Made by a program: the position numbers and the translations under genes
NCBI GenBank assembly: GCA_031963465.1
Contig: JASSUG010000004.1
Location: forward strand, 172,948-236,947
Origin: Mycoavidus cysteinexigens_B
Lineage (GTDB): Bacteria; Pseudomonadota; Gammaproteobacteria; Burkholderiales; Burkholderiaceae
Length of the DNA stretch: 64,000 nt
Direction of reading: 5' to 3'
The notes under the pieces: model-generated
What the model was told of the DNA's origin: nothing
Seen by the model: the letters and a program-made list of their open reading frames with translations, nothing else
Database searches by the model: none
Shown: positions 56,266 to 64,000 of the stretch, piece by piece
Layout of the letters: every line of letters starts with the position of its first letter
Numbering within the stretch: the first letter of the stretch is position 1

Positions 56266-56819
56266 GTGCGCGGTACGCCTGGTAGGCGAGAACTCGTCAG
56301 CGCAAGGTGGCTGCCCAAGTGCATCCTGGTCCAGTGGGAGCGTTGTGCCATGAAAGTGCATGTTGATAATGCACTATGCTGCACCTGAGATGAAGGTATG
56401 GCCCTTCGAGGTCGGTTTGTAGGAACGGGCCTCAAACAGCCGCAAGCTGCTTCAGTACGAAAGTCTGCGGTGGTGAACGTTGCGGTTAAAAGCCGGGGAA
56501 GGACCCCGGCATGTACGGATTAGAGAGACGAACGAAAGTGAACCATTGATGACGCATCGTTATGGTTAAAGTGGCATCAAAACTGGGGGTGCGCTCCTCC
56601 TCCAGGATCAGCATGGCGGAAACCTACTTATTGGCTATGCGGTGTCCGGTGTATAAGTGGCATGACTCTAATTCAGGCTCAGATGCGGAACTTGGGAACT
56701 CTTCATGTGATGCGAAGGGAAAACCTTATAAGTGTGATCCACGAAGGGGGAAAGTACCGATGCACATTTCTGTGGGCGGCTGGCGGTGAGATTCCTCTGG
56801 CCGACCCGGCAGAAATGGC
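56266..56819 (+). mobile_element. 5' fragment of a second group II intron
   Basis: Starts GTGCG, the conserved 5' end of group II introns. It then carries text typical of domain I, such as GAACGAAAGTGAACC near 56530 and the block CATCGTTATGGTTAAAG. No reverse transcriptase, domain V or 3' end follows; at 56820 it is fused to a resolvase fragment. It differs in sequence from the intron at 57728. A 110-bp stretch between the methyltransferase and this relic (56157-56265) holds no gene. Confidence 0.55.
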
Positions 56820-57002
56820 GTGGCTAGGGCGAAAGCAAAGGGAAAATACAAAGGACGCAAGCCCATTGCGCCTGATCGCCAAGCGGATGTACTTTGGCTT
56901 GCGGAGCAAGGCATCACAAAGGTCAGCATTGCAAAACGACTTGGTGTAGGCGAAGCCACGGTCTGCCGGATTCTCTCCGCGGCTAAAGCGGCTCAGGTAT
57001 GA
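56820..57002 (+). pseudogene. 3' fragment of the resolvase gene
   Basis: 183 bp that match the tnpR end at 49501-49683 with five substitutions and no gaps. They encode the linker and helix-turn-helix only (ARAKAKGKYKGRKPIAPDRQ onward). The recombinase domain is missing. Together with tnpR it forms a direct repeat around the IS21 element and the biosynthetic genes. Confidence 0.92.
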
Positions 57003-57028
57003 GATGGGACATTTCTGCGACTGAGTTC

Positions 57029-57066
57029 ACAAATGGCGGTTTTTGCAGCTATGTGGTCACTACCCC
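57029..57066 (-). repeat. Right 38-bp Tn3-type inverted repeat
   Basis: On the minus strand it reads GGGGTAGTGACCACATAG and continues almost identically to the left end at 47290. It differs at one internal base and the innermost two. It lies 26 bp beyond the resolvase fragment. Confidence 0.8.
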
Positions 57067-57168
57067 TGGCTGAGTCAACATGTGGCGTAAGGGCTTCCTC
57101 TGCGCCCACATGCTTTCAACTTAACATAATATGAATTATAGACACTTTGTATGTAGGCCCTCAATAGT

Positions 57169-57205
57169 AATGTCCTACTTTAGCCCAATACAAATGTCCT
57201 ACTTT
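57169..57205 (+). repeat. Direct repeats at the left end of the ISNCY-like element
   Basis: AATGTCCTACTTT occurs twice (57169-57181 and 57193-57205). They are about 50 bp upstream of the transposase start, where transposase-binding repeats sit in IS1202/ISNCY-like elements. The outer boundary of the element was not fixed, and a matching right end is not seen. Confidence 0.5.
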
Positions 57206-57257
57206 TAGATCACTAGCCTTATGCTAAGCGGCTTATTTTGCTGATCTAAGGCGTAGG

Positions 57258-57727
57258 ATGACTAAACCAGGATGGATTACGATGAGCATGCTCGAACTTG
57301 AGCGGGTCAAGGTTATACAAGCAGTTATCGAGCGTCGTTTGAAACGTTACCAGGCAGCAGAACACTTAGGTTTGAGCCTTCGGCAGATGACACGAATTGT
57401 TGATAGATATCGCAACTTCGGGGCGGCTGGAGTACCGTCCCGGCACCGTGGCAACGCGAGCAATCATCAGCTACCAGCGGGTATTTCTGGACGTGCGATT
57501 ACACTCATTCGTGAGCACTACGTGGACTTTGGTCCAACGCTGGCTTGTGAGAAACTATACGAATGTCATGACATTAAGCTGGGCAAGGAAACGGTGCGTC
57601 GCTTGATGATTGAGGCAGGTCTATGGGTCCCTAGACGACAACGGTCTGCTAAGGTTTACCAGCCTAGAAATCGACGATCCTGTCTGGGCGAACTGATCCA
57701 GATCGATGGCAGCGACCACCATTGGTT
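57258..57727 (+). CDS. ISNCY/IS1202-like transposase, 5' exon
   Basis: 156 codons plus two bases of a transposase whose 3' part is at 61751-62684. The N-terminal helix-turn-helix region (YQAAEHLGLSLRQMTRIVDRY) and start of the DDE core (LGELIQIDGSDHHW) are present. A group II intron interrupts it inside the codon after HHW. Joining the exons restores WFEDRAPSC and one 467-residue protein. The continuing frame after 57727 is intron sequence, not protein. Confidence 0.85.
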
Positions 57728-58242
57728 GTGCGTCCAGCTAAGGCTGGTATGTTCAGTAGGAGTTAAACCTACCGGGGTAAAAGTCAGAAGCCCCGTAGCT
57801 TGGATAGCAGGATAGCGGGAAACCAAAATTCTGAAGCCTATCGACAAGCGCTCTGAAAGAGAGCGTGCGAGTCATCGGGCTGTAATGACAGTGAACGCAA
57901 AAGTGGCCTCGAAAGTGTCTATATCCGAAGGCTGAGCCTGCAACCAGAAGGCGAAAGCAGTATGGATAGCTGAAAGCTGACCGATGCAGTTATCTCACTT
58001 CGGCGGGGTGGAAGGCGATGGCACGATGACAAGGACATACTAAGCAACTGGAGAAGCCCTCCTCGCCCCAGCGCGAAATCGCTGGAGAAAGGTAGATTTT
58101 ATAACTGGAGACCCTAGGAAGTGAATCGAAGGCGAGAGGGTGGCGGATGGGTCCGTAATAGCGTAGATAACGGGTAATGCCGGAGGAGCGAAGGGACCCT
58201 ACTGTTTGTAAGTTCTCCAACGAAATGAAAGGCAAGGACGAG

Positions 58243-58839
58243 ATGACAAAGCAGTCCATTAGTTTGCAAGATCTGAGGCGGAGAATATATGTGAAGGCGA
58301 AGGCTGAACCGTCCTGGCGGTTCTGGGGCTTATACGCGCATGTATGCAAAACGGAGACGTTACGAGAAGCTTATGAACTGGCCAGAAAGAATAACGGCGC
58401 ACCGGGAGTAGATGGGGTGACGTTTGAGGCTATCGAAGAGCAAGGAGTAGAGTCATACCTTAAGCAAATACAGAGCGAGCTAAAAGAGCGCAACTATGAA
58501 CCACTGCGAGCACGGAAGCAGAAAATACCGAAGGGCGATGGAAAATTTCGAATCCTTTCTATACCTGCTATCCGGGATCGAGTAGTCCAAGGTGCGCTCA
58601 AGCTCATATTGGAGCCTATCTTCGAGGCAGACTTCCAACCGGGGTCGTACGGCTATCGCCCCAAGCGTACAGCGCACGAAGCGGTGCAGAGAGTCGCTAA
58701 GGCGATAGTTGAACGCAAGACACGGGTCATAGACCTTGACCTAAGAGCATACTTCGACACAGTACGGCATCACCTGTTACTGGAGAAAGTGGCGCGAAGG
58801 GTCAACGACAACGAAGTGATGCACCTACTCAAGCTGATG
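58243..58839 (+). pseudogene. Group II intron reverse transcriptase/maturase, 5' part
   Basis: 199 codons of an LtrA-like protein, starting at the ATG at 58243 (AAGGACGAG upstream). It holds RT motifs 0-3: NNGAPGVDGVTFEAIEE, IPAIRDRVVQGALKLILEPIFE, and the first catalytic aspartates in VIDLDLRAYFDTV. It is cut after HLLKLM by the IS66-family element. The sense continues at 60871. Confidence 0.88.
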
Positions 58840-58879
58840 GTACCTTCTCAATAACCCGGGGCGAACGCCGGCAAACTGC

Positions 58880-60514
58880 TCAAGCAGAGGCTGCGATGGA
58901 TTGTTCGACAAGGTGCGGCAGAAGTGGAATTTGATCGCTGCACGAAATGCGGTCGGTGAGGTAATCCCAGAACGAGATGCCCAGCTTGCGACAGGTCTTC
59001 TTCAGGGTGGAGAAAGTATCGCGACATTGCCGACCGAGCTCGCTTCGCGTGCCACCACTGATCTTTTGCTTTTTCACGTGATCGCGAATGTCGCGTTCAC
59101 TGTCGTTGGTGTGGAGTGGAACCTCAGGGCGTTCTAACACCAGTAGTAACTCGGATTTATTTTGGTGAATCCGCCTGAGCAGACGATTGAGTGTTGCGTA
59201 GCGGGTCTTCTGGGTGAAGATCGTATCAAAGCGCGCCGCCAGTGTTTTTTTGTCTGTAGCCGTGGGCTGCAGCTTGTATGCTTTCAGATCGGCATAGAGC
59301 GTCCAGATCTCGTCACGCACCCGGGCGATGTCCTCTCGATGTTGATCATTGAGCGGTAGCATCTTATGTACCAATCTTTCTGCATGGACCCAACATAATC
59401 CGTGAATCAGCACGTTGAACTGCCCTGCATCATCGCTGATGATGGCCAGATCTGGGGAGACGCCACGCTGCTTCAGACTACCCAGCAGTGCGCCCTCGGT
59501 AGCAATGTTGCGGTGGCGCGGAGCGTCCATCCCCAAACAATCCAGGTGGTGCTGCCACGCTCCCTGGTCAGCGAAGCTTGTGCTCTCGTGTTGCCGCAGC
59601 GCGTCCAGGAACACTTGCGAGAGCCCCTGCTTTTTCATGTACGCGAGCGCGTCTTCGTTGATCTGGTAATCGCCATGGCCCGCACGCAATAATGCCAGGA
59701 AATTGATCCGGCTCTTCGAGTCCGTGCTTTTGAACCACGCGAAATGCGGGTTACCAATGTGGGTGACGTAGCCGCTCCGGCCTCGATGCCGCGTGCCGGT
59801 ATCATCAACCGTTACATACGCCGAGAGCGCCAAGCCGGTCGATAACAGCCCGTCTTTTTCCGCATGAAACTGCTCTTTGCCTTCTTGCAACAGCGTGTTT
59901 ACCTGCCCCACTGAGATCTCGATGCCCCATTCCCGCAGTTGCTCGCATAGCAGCGGCTGCGTGACGTGACAATGGTAGTGCTGGTAGAGCACATAGCTCA
60001 CCAGAGCCGGGCCAAAATGGCCACCGCCGACTGATTTGGGAAGCTGCCCGATCAGAGTCTGGCCGTCTGGCGTTTGCCAGCGTGCCAGTCGATACCGCGT
60101 GTTGCGTGATTCGATTGTCAACTCTTGCACTACGAAATCACGATAGCCCTTGAATCGGGAACCTGGCGGAATCGGCTCGGCCGGTTCGATGATTGTGTCA
60201 CGATCAATCTTCAGTTGCGCCGTCTTGTGCTTCTTCGCTGATCCGGGCCGTTTGGCCGCTTCCTCATTCTGCGTTTGATCTGGTTTGGCAGGCTTGCCAG
60301 CATCCTCGTTCATGCGGCTTGGCTTGAACGTCGGACGCTTCTTTTCCCCCTGGAGCACCGCGACTTCGTCTTTCAGATGCCCTATGTCCTCCAGCAATTG
60401 ATGGATGATTTCGACCAGTCCGTCACTCCATGCGAACACCTTCATGACCGCCGGCGTCCGATCGACTTCGGCGACATACGGTGCTGAGAGTTTCTTCAGC
60501 ATGGCGCTTCTCAC
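58880..60514 (-). CDS. IS66-family transposase (TnpC)
   Basis: 544 aa from GTG at 60514; an ATG at 60502 gives 540. An N-terminal leucine-zipper-like region (LVEIIHQLLEDIGHLKDEVAVL) is followed by a basic linker. The DDE core has YVTVDDTGTRHRG, then LAIISDDAGQFNVLIHGLCWVHAERL, and HTNDSERDIRD. These fit the IS66 catalytic triad and its C-terminal insertion. Apparently intact. It starts one base after the stop of a small upstream ORF. Confidence 0.92.
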   Translation of the reverse strand: MRSAMLKKLSAPYVAEVDRTPAVMKVFAWSDGLVEIIHQLLEDIGHLKDEVAVLQGEKKRPTFKPSRMNEDAGKPAKPDQTQNEEAAKRPGSAKKHKTAQLKIDRDTIIEPAEPIPPGSRFKGYRDFVVQELTIESRNTRYRLARWQTPDGQTLIGQLPKSVGGGHFGPALVSYVLYQHYHCHVTQPLLCEQLREWGIEISVGQVNTLLQEGKEQFHAEKDGLLSTGLALSAYVTVDDTGTRHRGRSGYVTHIGNPHFAWFKSTDSKSRINFLALLRAGHGDYQINEDALAYMKKQGLSQVFLDALRQHESTSFADQGAWQHHLDCLGMDAPRHRNIATEGALLGSLKQRGVSPDLAIISDDAGQFNVLIHGLCWVHAERLVHKMLPLNDQHREDIARVRDEIWTLYADLKAYKLQPTATDKKTLAARFDTIFTQKTRYATLNRLLRRIHQNKSELLLVLERPEVPLHTNDSERDIRDHVKKQKISGGTRSELGRQCRDTFSTLKKTCRKLGISFWDYLTDRISCSDQIPLLPHLVEQSIAASA

Positions 60515-60515
60515 G

Positions 60516-60692
60516 CTACGTACCCCTGGCTTTTTTGAGTCGGGCGGCCTTCTGTTTCAATTGCTCAACCTCTTGCTGCAAGCCATTAGCTACTTCTACG
60601 AGTTGCTCGATCCACGCCCGCAACTCCTGATCCTGCGGCCTGAGGTCCTCTCGTGCAATGTCGGGTAGTGTAAATTTTGGAGGGAGGGTCAT
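60516..60692 (-). CDS. Small coiled-coil ORF upstream of the IS66 transposase
   Basis: 58 codons from ATG (60692) to TAG (60516), followed after one base by the transposase GTG. The product begins MTLPPKFTLPDIARED and then has a heptad pattern (IEQLVEVANGLQQEVEQLKQ) ending in a basic tail. The tight spacing suggests translational coupling. I know no named family; it could be a helper or the N-terminal zipper of the transposase provided separately. Confidence 0.5.
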   Translation of the reverse strand: MTLPPKFTLPDIAREDLRPQDQELRAWIEQLVEVANGLQQEVEQLKQKAARLKKARGT

Positions 60693-60870
60693 AAATGTGG
60701 CAGAAATGATGTCGGCGTGATGAACGTTAACATCACCCTCTACCGTTTACAAGCGAAATTCGTTACGTCGCGCGAGCACGCTGCTCCGCCGATCTTGACC
60801 AAGCGAGCCGGCCAAACAGCGCAGCGTTGTGCGATGGTTGCCCCGGGTTATTGAGAAGATACAGCTGATG

Positions 60871-61572
60871 CTAAAAGCATCAGGTAAACGAGGTATACCC
60901 CAGGGTTCAGTGATCTCGCCCTTACTCAGTAATCTCTACCTCAACGAGGTAGACAAAATGCTGGAGAAGGCAAAAGAGAGCACGCGCAAAGGGGCGTACA
61001 CGCATATTGAGTATGCACGCTTTGCCGATGACCAAGTGGTGTTAATCGATGCCCATGAGCGTAATAACTGGCTGATGGGTGCGGTGAACAAAAGGTTAAG
61101 GGAAGAGTTTGCCAAACTACAAGTCGAAATAAATGAAGAAAAGAGCCACATAGTGGACTTGGAACGAGGAGAAAGTTTCGGCTTTCTAGGATTCGAGTTC
61201 AGGCGCTCACAAAGTCTTAAAAAGCGATGGCGAGCGCACTATGTGCCGAAACTGAAGAAACGTACGGAGTTAATGCGTAAGCTCAAGGAGATATTCCGGC
61301 GATACCAGTCCCAGCCAGTAGATCGTGTGGTGCAATTGATCAACCCGATACTACGAGGATGGGTGAATTACTTCGCAATAGGGAACTCCAGCAAGTGTTT
61401 CAGCTTCATTAAAGAATGGGTGGAAAAGAAGATACGGCGCCATTTGTGTCGAGCCAGGAACCGAAAGGGCTTCGGCTGGGAGAAGTGGAGTAGGAGTTGG
61501 CTCTATGAAACGCTGAAGCTGTTTAACGGCTACAGAATACACAGCAGAGTTCCGAAAGCGCTCCCAGCATGA
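60871..61572 (+). pseudogene. Group II intron reverse transcriptase/maturase, 3' part
   Basis: Continues the maturase in frame after the IS66 element: LKASGKRGIPQGSVISPLLSNLYL, then the catalytic box as YARFADDQVVL (FADD in place of YADD). The maturase (X/GIIM) region has QLINPILRGWVNYFAIGN. No HNH endonuclease domain follows. Joined with 58243-58839 the protein would be 432 aa. An internal start could produce only a fragment. Confidence 0.88.
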
Positions 61573-61607
61573 TAAGTCTCATAAATCTTAACATGAAGCA
61601 AACAGGA

Positions 61608-61641
61608 AAGCCGGGTGCGGGAAAACCGCTTGCCCGGTTTG
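61608..61641 (+). ncRNA. Group II intron domain V
   Basis: A 34-nt hairpin with the catalytic AGC near its 5' side (AAAGCCGGGTGCGG), a GAAA-type loop, and the matching 3' side ending GCCCGGTTT. It follows the maturase stop by 35 nt, where domain V belongs. This is the ribozyme core. Confidence 0.8.
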
Positions 61642-61750
61642 ATGCGGCGGGGGCTGGAAACGTGACCATGGTAACCGGACTGAGGGCCACTGCGAAAGCA
61701 GTGGAAATGTCACCGGAGCCTAAAGTGCGCGCGCCTGTCCTCGACCCTAC

Positions 61751-62684
61751 TGAGGATCGTGCTCCCTCATGCACATTGTTAGTGTACGTGGACGATGCGA
61801 CCAGTCAATTGATGGCGCTACACTTTACACCAACCGAATCGACTTTCTCATACTTCGAGGCCACTCGTAAATATTTGGATAAACACGGCAAACCTGTGGC
61901 GTTCTACAGTGACAAGTCCAGCGTTTTTCGAGTCAATGCCAAAGACGCAACTTCGGGTAAAGGACACACCCAATTTGCTCGAGCGATGTACGAATTAAAT
62001 ATCGAAAGTATCTGCGCCAATAGCAGTCAAGCTAAAGGTCGTGTAGAACGAATGAATTTGACCTTACAGGACCGTTTAGTCAAGGAGTTACGGCTACGCG
62101 GCATCTCTACCCAGCAAGAAGCAAATGCCTTTGCGCCCCATTTTATTTGTGATATCAACGCTCGTTTTGCTAAACCGCCACGTAGTGACTTCAATGCTCA
62201 CAGAGCGATTCGTAGCGATGAGGATTTGGATCGTATTTTTACCTGGCGAGAGCTCCGCAAAGTCTCCTGCAACCTGACCTTGCAGTTCGATAAAATTTTA
62301 TATTTGTTACTCGATAATCCAGCGATGCGCAGCTTGATCCATAAGTATCTCGAAGTCGTTGAATACCCGGACGGTCACATCGAGGTCTGGAGTAATGGTA
62401 CCTCTGTGGGTACCTCTGTGCCCTACACAATTTATGATCGCTTGTCGGAGATTGATCAGAGTTCGATCGTGGAAAATAAACACTTAAGCCATGTCCTGAG
62501 AGTCGCTCAGACCGTCCAAGCAAAACGGGATAACCGTCGTAGTACACACGCCCCTTCGCGGACCCATGCAGGCCAACCCGTTAAGTCCAAAGCGACAGAT
62601 AAAGGCCTTAAAAAACAGCGAGAATTGAACGCTGAAGATCTCAATCATGCGATTTCTGTTGTTAACAATCTGACACAGAATTGA
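61751..62684 (+). CDS. ISNCY/IS1202-like transposase, 3' exon
   Basis: The first base completes the split codon and 310 codons follow. It holds the rest of the DDE core: LLVYVDDATSQLMALHF, FYSDKSSVFRVN (second acidic residue), and SSQAKGRVERMNLTLQDRLVKEL (catalytic glutamate). A C-terminal region with a beta-barrel-like segment follows. The open frame extends back into the intron to 61569, but that part is RNA domain V/VI sequence. No right inverted repeat of the element is visible before IS110-associated sequence begins. Confidence 0.85.
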
Positions 62685-62879
62685 ATCATCGCTTTTGCAG
62701 CGAATTGGGCTTTAATTTTGCAGGATGCTTGCGGTAACGCTGCTAACCGGGTTGACCACCGCAGCCCCCGCTCTTGGGCTTGATAGGGCCCGGCGAGGGC
62801 TGCCGTGGACGACACTTGAACTTTGGTGAAGCTGCGACGTTTTAACTTTGCTCCGACATTGTAGATACCGTCTTTCATG
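62685..62879. other. Non-coding stretch between ISNCY and IS110 transposases
   Basis: 195 bp with no gene. The part next to the IS110 stop (about 62820-62879) has GACATGAAAGACGGTATC on the minus strand. I associate such wording with the 3' flank of IS110-family transposases in Burkholderia. The insertion junction between the two elements should lie in this stretch but I cannot place it. Confidence 0.45.
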
Positions 62880-63866
62880 TCAAGCAATATTGCCATAATT
62901 TTGATCGTATGGCATACGGGTTTTAAGCACGCCGAAGCAAAGATGAACGAGTTTACGCATGCAAGCGCCAAGAGCAGACATAGCGGATTTGCCACGTGCG
63001 CGCAAACGTTCGTATAGGGCTTTGACGTGGGGGTTATAGCGTATAGCGACAACAGCGGCCATATAAAGCTTAGCGCGGATTTGCGTAGAGCCTGCTTTAG
63101 AAAGTTTGGAGGGGCCAAATACAGAGGAACCGGATTGTCTTTCCACGGGTACTAGGCCAAGATAAGCGGCGAGCTGCTCGGCGGTCTTGAATGAGTGAGT
63201 TTGCATCACTAAGAGCATCGTTTTTCCTACTTGTGGGCCAATCGCGCGAATGCTCTTTAACAAATCTAAATCTTTCTTCAAAGCAGGATGCCGATCGATA
63301 TGATCATCGGTCTCTTTTTGAAGTTGTTTTAACTGTGCTTGCAGAAAATTAATACTGTCATCAAGCGATTTCTGAATACGCTCTGGGGTAGTCGAAACGC
63401 TGGCTTTTTCTTGTCGGTTACGCTCACGCTGGAGGTCTTCAGAAATAGCTTCTTGGCGGGCTAGCAATGCTTTAAGCACTCTTGCTTCTGGAGCTGGGGG
63501 CACCCAGACATTAGGTTTGCACAGCAAGCCAAAACGCGCAATCAAAAAACTGTCAACAGCGTCTGTTTTGGTCCGTATGGCTAGGGACTTTCCTAAAGCG
63601 TTAACATGGGCTGGATTGGCGATGGATACCGCAATACCCGCATCGTGTAAAGCTTGAGCTGCTTGCTCATGGTAAACCCCCGTGGCTTCCATCGTAACGT
63701 GAAGATCGGTCAGTTTAATGCCTTGTTTAACAAGCCACGCTAATAGCTCGCTGAACCCTGTTTGGTTATTGGATACTTTTTTGGATTTACGTTTAAGACC
63801 TGTTTCATCAAGTAATAACGAACAATCCAGTTTGGCTTTGGCGACATCGATACCGAGATAATTCAT
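62880..63866 (-). CDS. IS110-family transposase
   Basis: 328 aa from the ATG at 63866 (MNYLGIDVAKAKLDC); an upstream start at 63878 is less likely. The DEDD (RuvC-like) core is seen in YLGIDVAK, TMEATGVYHEQ and RTKTDAVDSFLIARF. The C-terminal Tnp20 domain has SIRAIGPQVGKTML and the conserved serine region SGSSVFGPSKLSKAGSTQIR. These enzymes insert via a bridge RNA from the element's non-coding end. Complete. Confidence 0.93.
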   Translation of the reverse strand: MNYLGIDVAKAKLDCSLLLDETGLKRKSKKVSNNQTGFSELLAWLVKQGIKLTDLHVTMEATGVYHEQAAQALHDAGIAVSIANPAHVNALGKSLAIRTKTDAVDSFLIARFGLLCKPNVWVPPAPEARVLKALLARQEAISEDLQRERNRQEKASVSTTPERIQKSLDDSINFLQAQLKQLQKETDDHIDRHPALKKDLDLLKSIRAIGPQVGKTMLLVMQTHSFKTAEQLAAYLGLVPVERQSGSSVFGPSKLSKAGSTQIRAKLYMAAVVAIRYNPHVKALYERLRARGKSAMSALGACMRKLVHLCFGVLKTRMPYDQNYGNIA

Positions 63867-64000
63867 CTTTATTCTCAACTTAAAAATAGGAATACCAACT
63901 CACCCACTTGCCTTGTGCATTCAGGGTCGAACCCTTGGCTACCGTTCAGTGTCACGCTGGCGAGAAGTAGAGGTAAAGGGCTTAATCTATAATACAAGGT
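63867..64000 (-). ncRNA. IS110 left non-coding end, candidate bridge RNA region
   Basis: The 134 bp upstream of the transposase, to the window edge, are non-coding and contain short dyads, for example AAGGGTTCGACCCT on the minus strand (about 63930). In the IS110 group this position encodes the bridge RNA with target- and donor-binding loops. The element continues beyond the window, so loops were not assigned. Confidence 0.35.

Larger units (their letters stand above)
47290..57066. mobile_element. Tn3-type island carrying Fic module and cyclodipeptide cluster
   Basis: Inverted 38-bp repeats with 35 matches bound 9,777 bp. Both outer ends begin GGGG and read on as TAGTGACCACATAG. The flanking pentamers are TAGCT (left) and TGGCT (right), one mismatch from a Tn3-style 5-bp target duplication. 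Inside lie a deleted tnpA, an antitoxin/Fic pair, tnpR, a second tnpA tail with its own IR-like end, an IS21 element, the P450/CDPS/methyltransferase genes, a group II intron relic and a second tnpR tail. The element cannot transpose by itself since tnpA is broken, but could move if a related transposase is supplied. Confidence 0.65.
58840..60862. mobile_element. IS66-family element inside the maturase gene
   Basis: 2,023 bp. The ends are inverted repeats starting GTACCTTCTCAATAACCC (left) and, on the other strand, GTATCTTCTCAATAACCC (right), one mismatch in 23. An 8-bp target duplication AGCTGATG flanks it (58832-58839 and 60863-60870), the IS66 length. It carries the transposase and a small upstream ORF. 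No separate tnpA/tnpB accessory pair is present. The last 170 bp (60693-60862) are non-coding. Confidence 0.92.
57728..61750 (+). mobile_element. Group II intron (with an IS66-family insertion)
   Basis: Begins GTGCG at 57728 and ends AC at 61750. Removing 4,023 nt rejoins the transposase frame exactly. Without the IS66 element and one copy of its target duplication the intron is 1,992 nt. The 5' ~500 nt are structured RNA domains, followed by a reverse transcriptase/maturase gene (domain IV) and a domain V hairpin at about 61608-61641. The distance from domain V to the end (about 109 nt) is longer than a usual domain VI. Splicing activity depends on the broken maturase, so it would need help in trans. 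Confidence 0.85.

Noticed and set aside
57728..57815. C-terminal 29 residues of the open frame following the transposase 5' exon
   Set aside because: They start exactly at the intron's GTGCG and have no similarity to transposases.
61569..61750. N-terminal 61 codons of the open frame preceding the transposase 3' exon
   Set aside because: This is group II intron domain V/VI RNA sequence that is open by chance; exon joining explains the real protein.

Overview
The window looks like part of the chromosome of a Burkholderiaceae bacterium with a moderate GC content and a heavy load of mobile elements. The dapC-dapD-(ArsC-like)-dapE-prmB block, the alr-radA pair beside lplT, and smc followed by zipA are arrangements I associate with Burkholderiales. 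The accessory content is two giant NACHT/WD40 proteins, two trimeric autotransporter adhesins, a Fic module and many insertion sequences with relics. This resembles the Mortierella-associated endosymbiont Mycoavidus and its relatives. That identification is an inference from memory of gene content, not a database result.

Region 1 (1-22,612) is mostly core genome. It holds relics of a transposase and of a phosphopantetheinyl transferase, then thiD, lplT, alr, radA, a two-gene holin-like membrane pair, an MFS exporter, an ABC-F ATPase, a cardiolipin synthase, prmB, dapE, an ArsC-like protein, dapD, dapC, an EamA exporter, a DUF1127 protein, smc and zipA.

Region 2 (22,613-35,423) is a surface and sensing locus built by tandem duplication. 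The ancestral order was zipA / adhesin / hybrid histidine kinase (convergent). A unit running from inside zipA to inside the kinase was copied. The copy left a 3' kinase fragment joined to a 3' zipA fragment between two diverged adhesin genes, whose stalks now carry different repeats (25 x 54 bp and 16 x 42 bp).

Region 3 (35,424-47,186) encodes two STAND-type proteins with NACHT, pentapeptide-like and 14-bladed WD40 parts. One has a TPR/helical N-terminus and the other a SEFIR/TIR-like N-terminus. A DUF6429 gene lies between them. From memory their architecture and wording resemble NLR-like proteins of Mortierella-type fungi, so gene exchange with the host is a real possibility.

Region 4 (47,290-57,066) is a roughly 9.8-kb island bounded by inverted 38-bp Tn3-type repeats. 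It carries a wrecked Tn3 transposase, a Fic toxin/antitoxin pair, a resolvase, an intact IS21-family element with a passenger gene, and a compact biosynthetic cluster: a cyclodipeptide synthase, a cytochrome P450 (4-nt overlap) and a divergent methyltransferase. The cluster should make an oxidised, methylated diketopiperazine. It is the most interesting metabolic system in the window.

Region 5 (57,067-64,000) is a nested stack. An ISNCY/IS1202-like transposase gene is split by a group II intron, whose reverse transcriptase gene is split in turn by an IS66-family element. An IS110-family element follows. Target duplications and reading frames let each insertion be removed exactly by eye.
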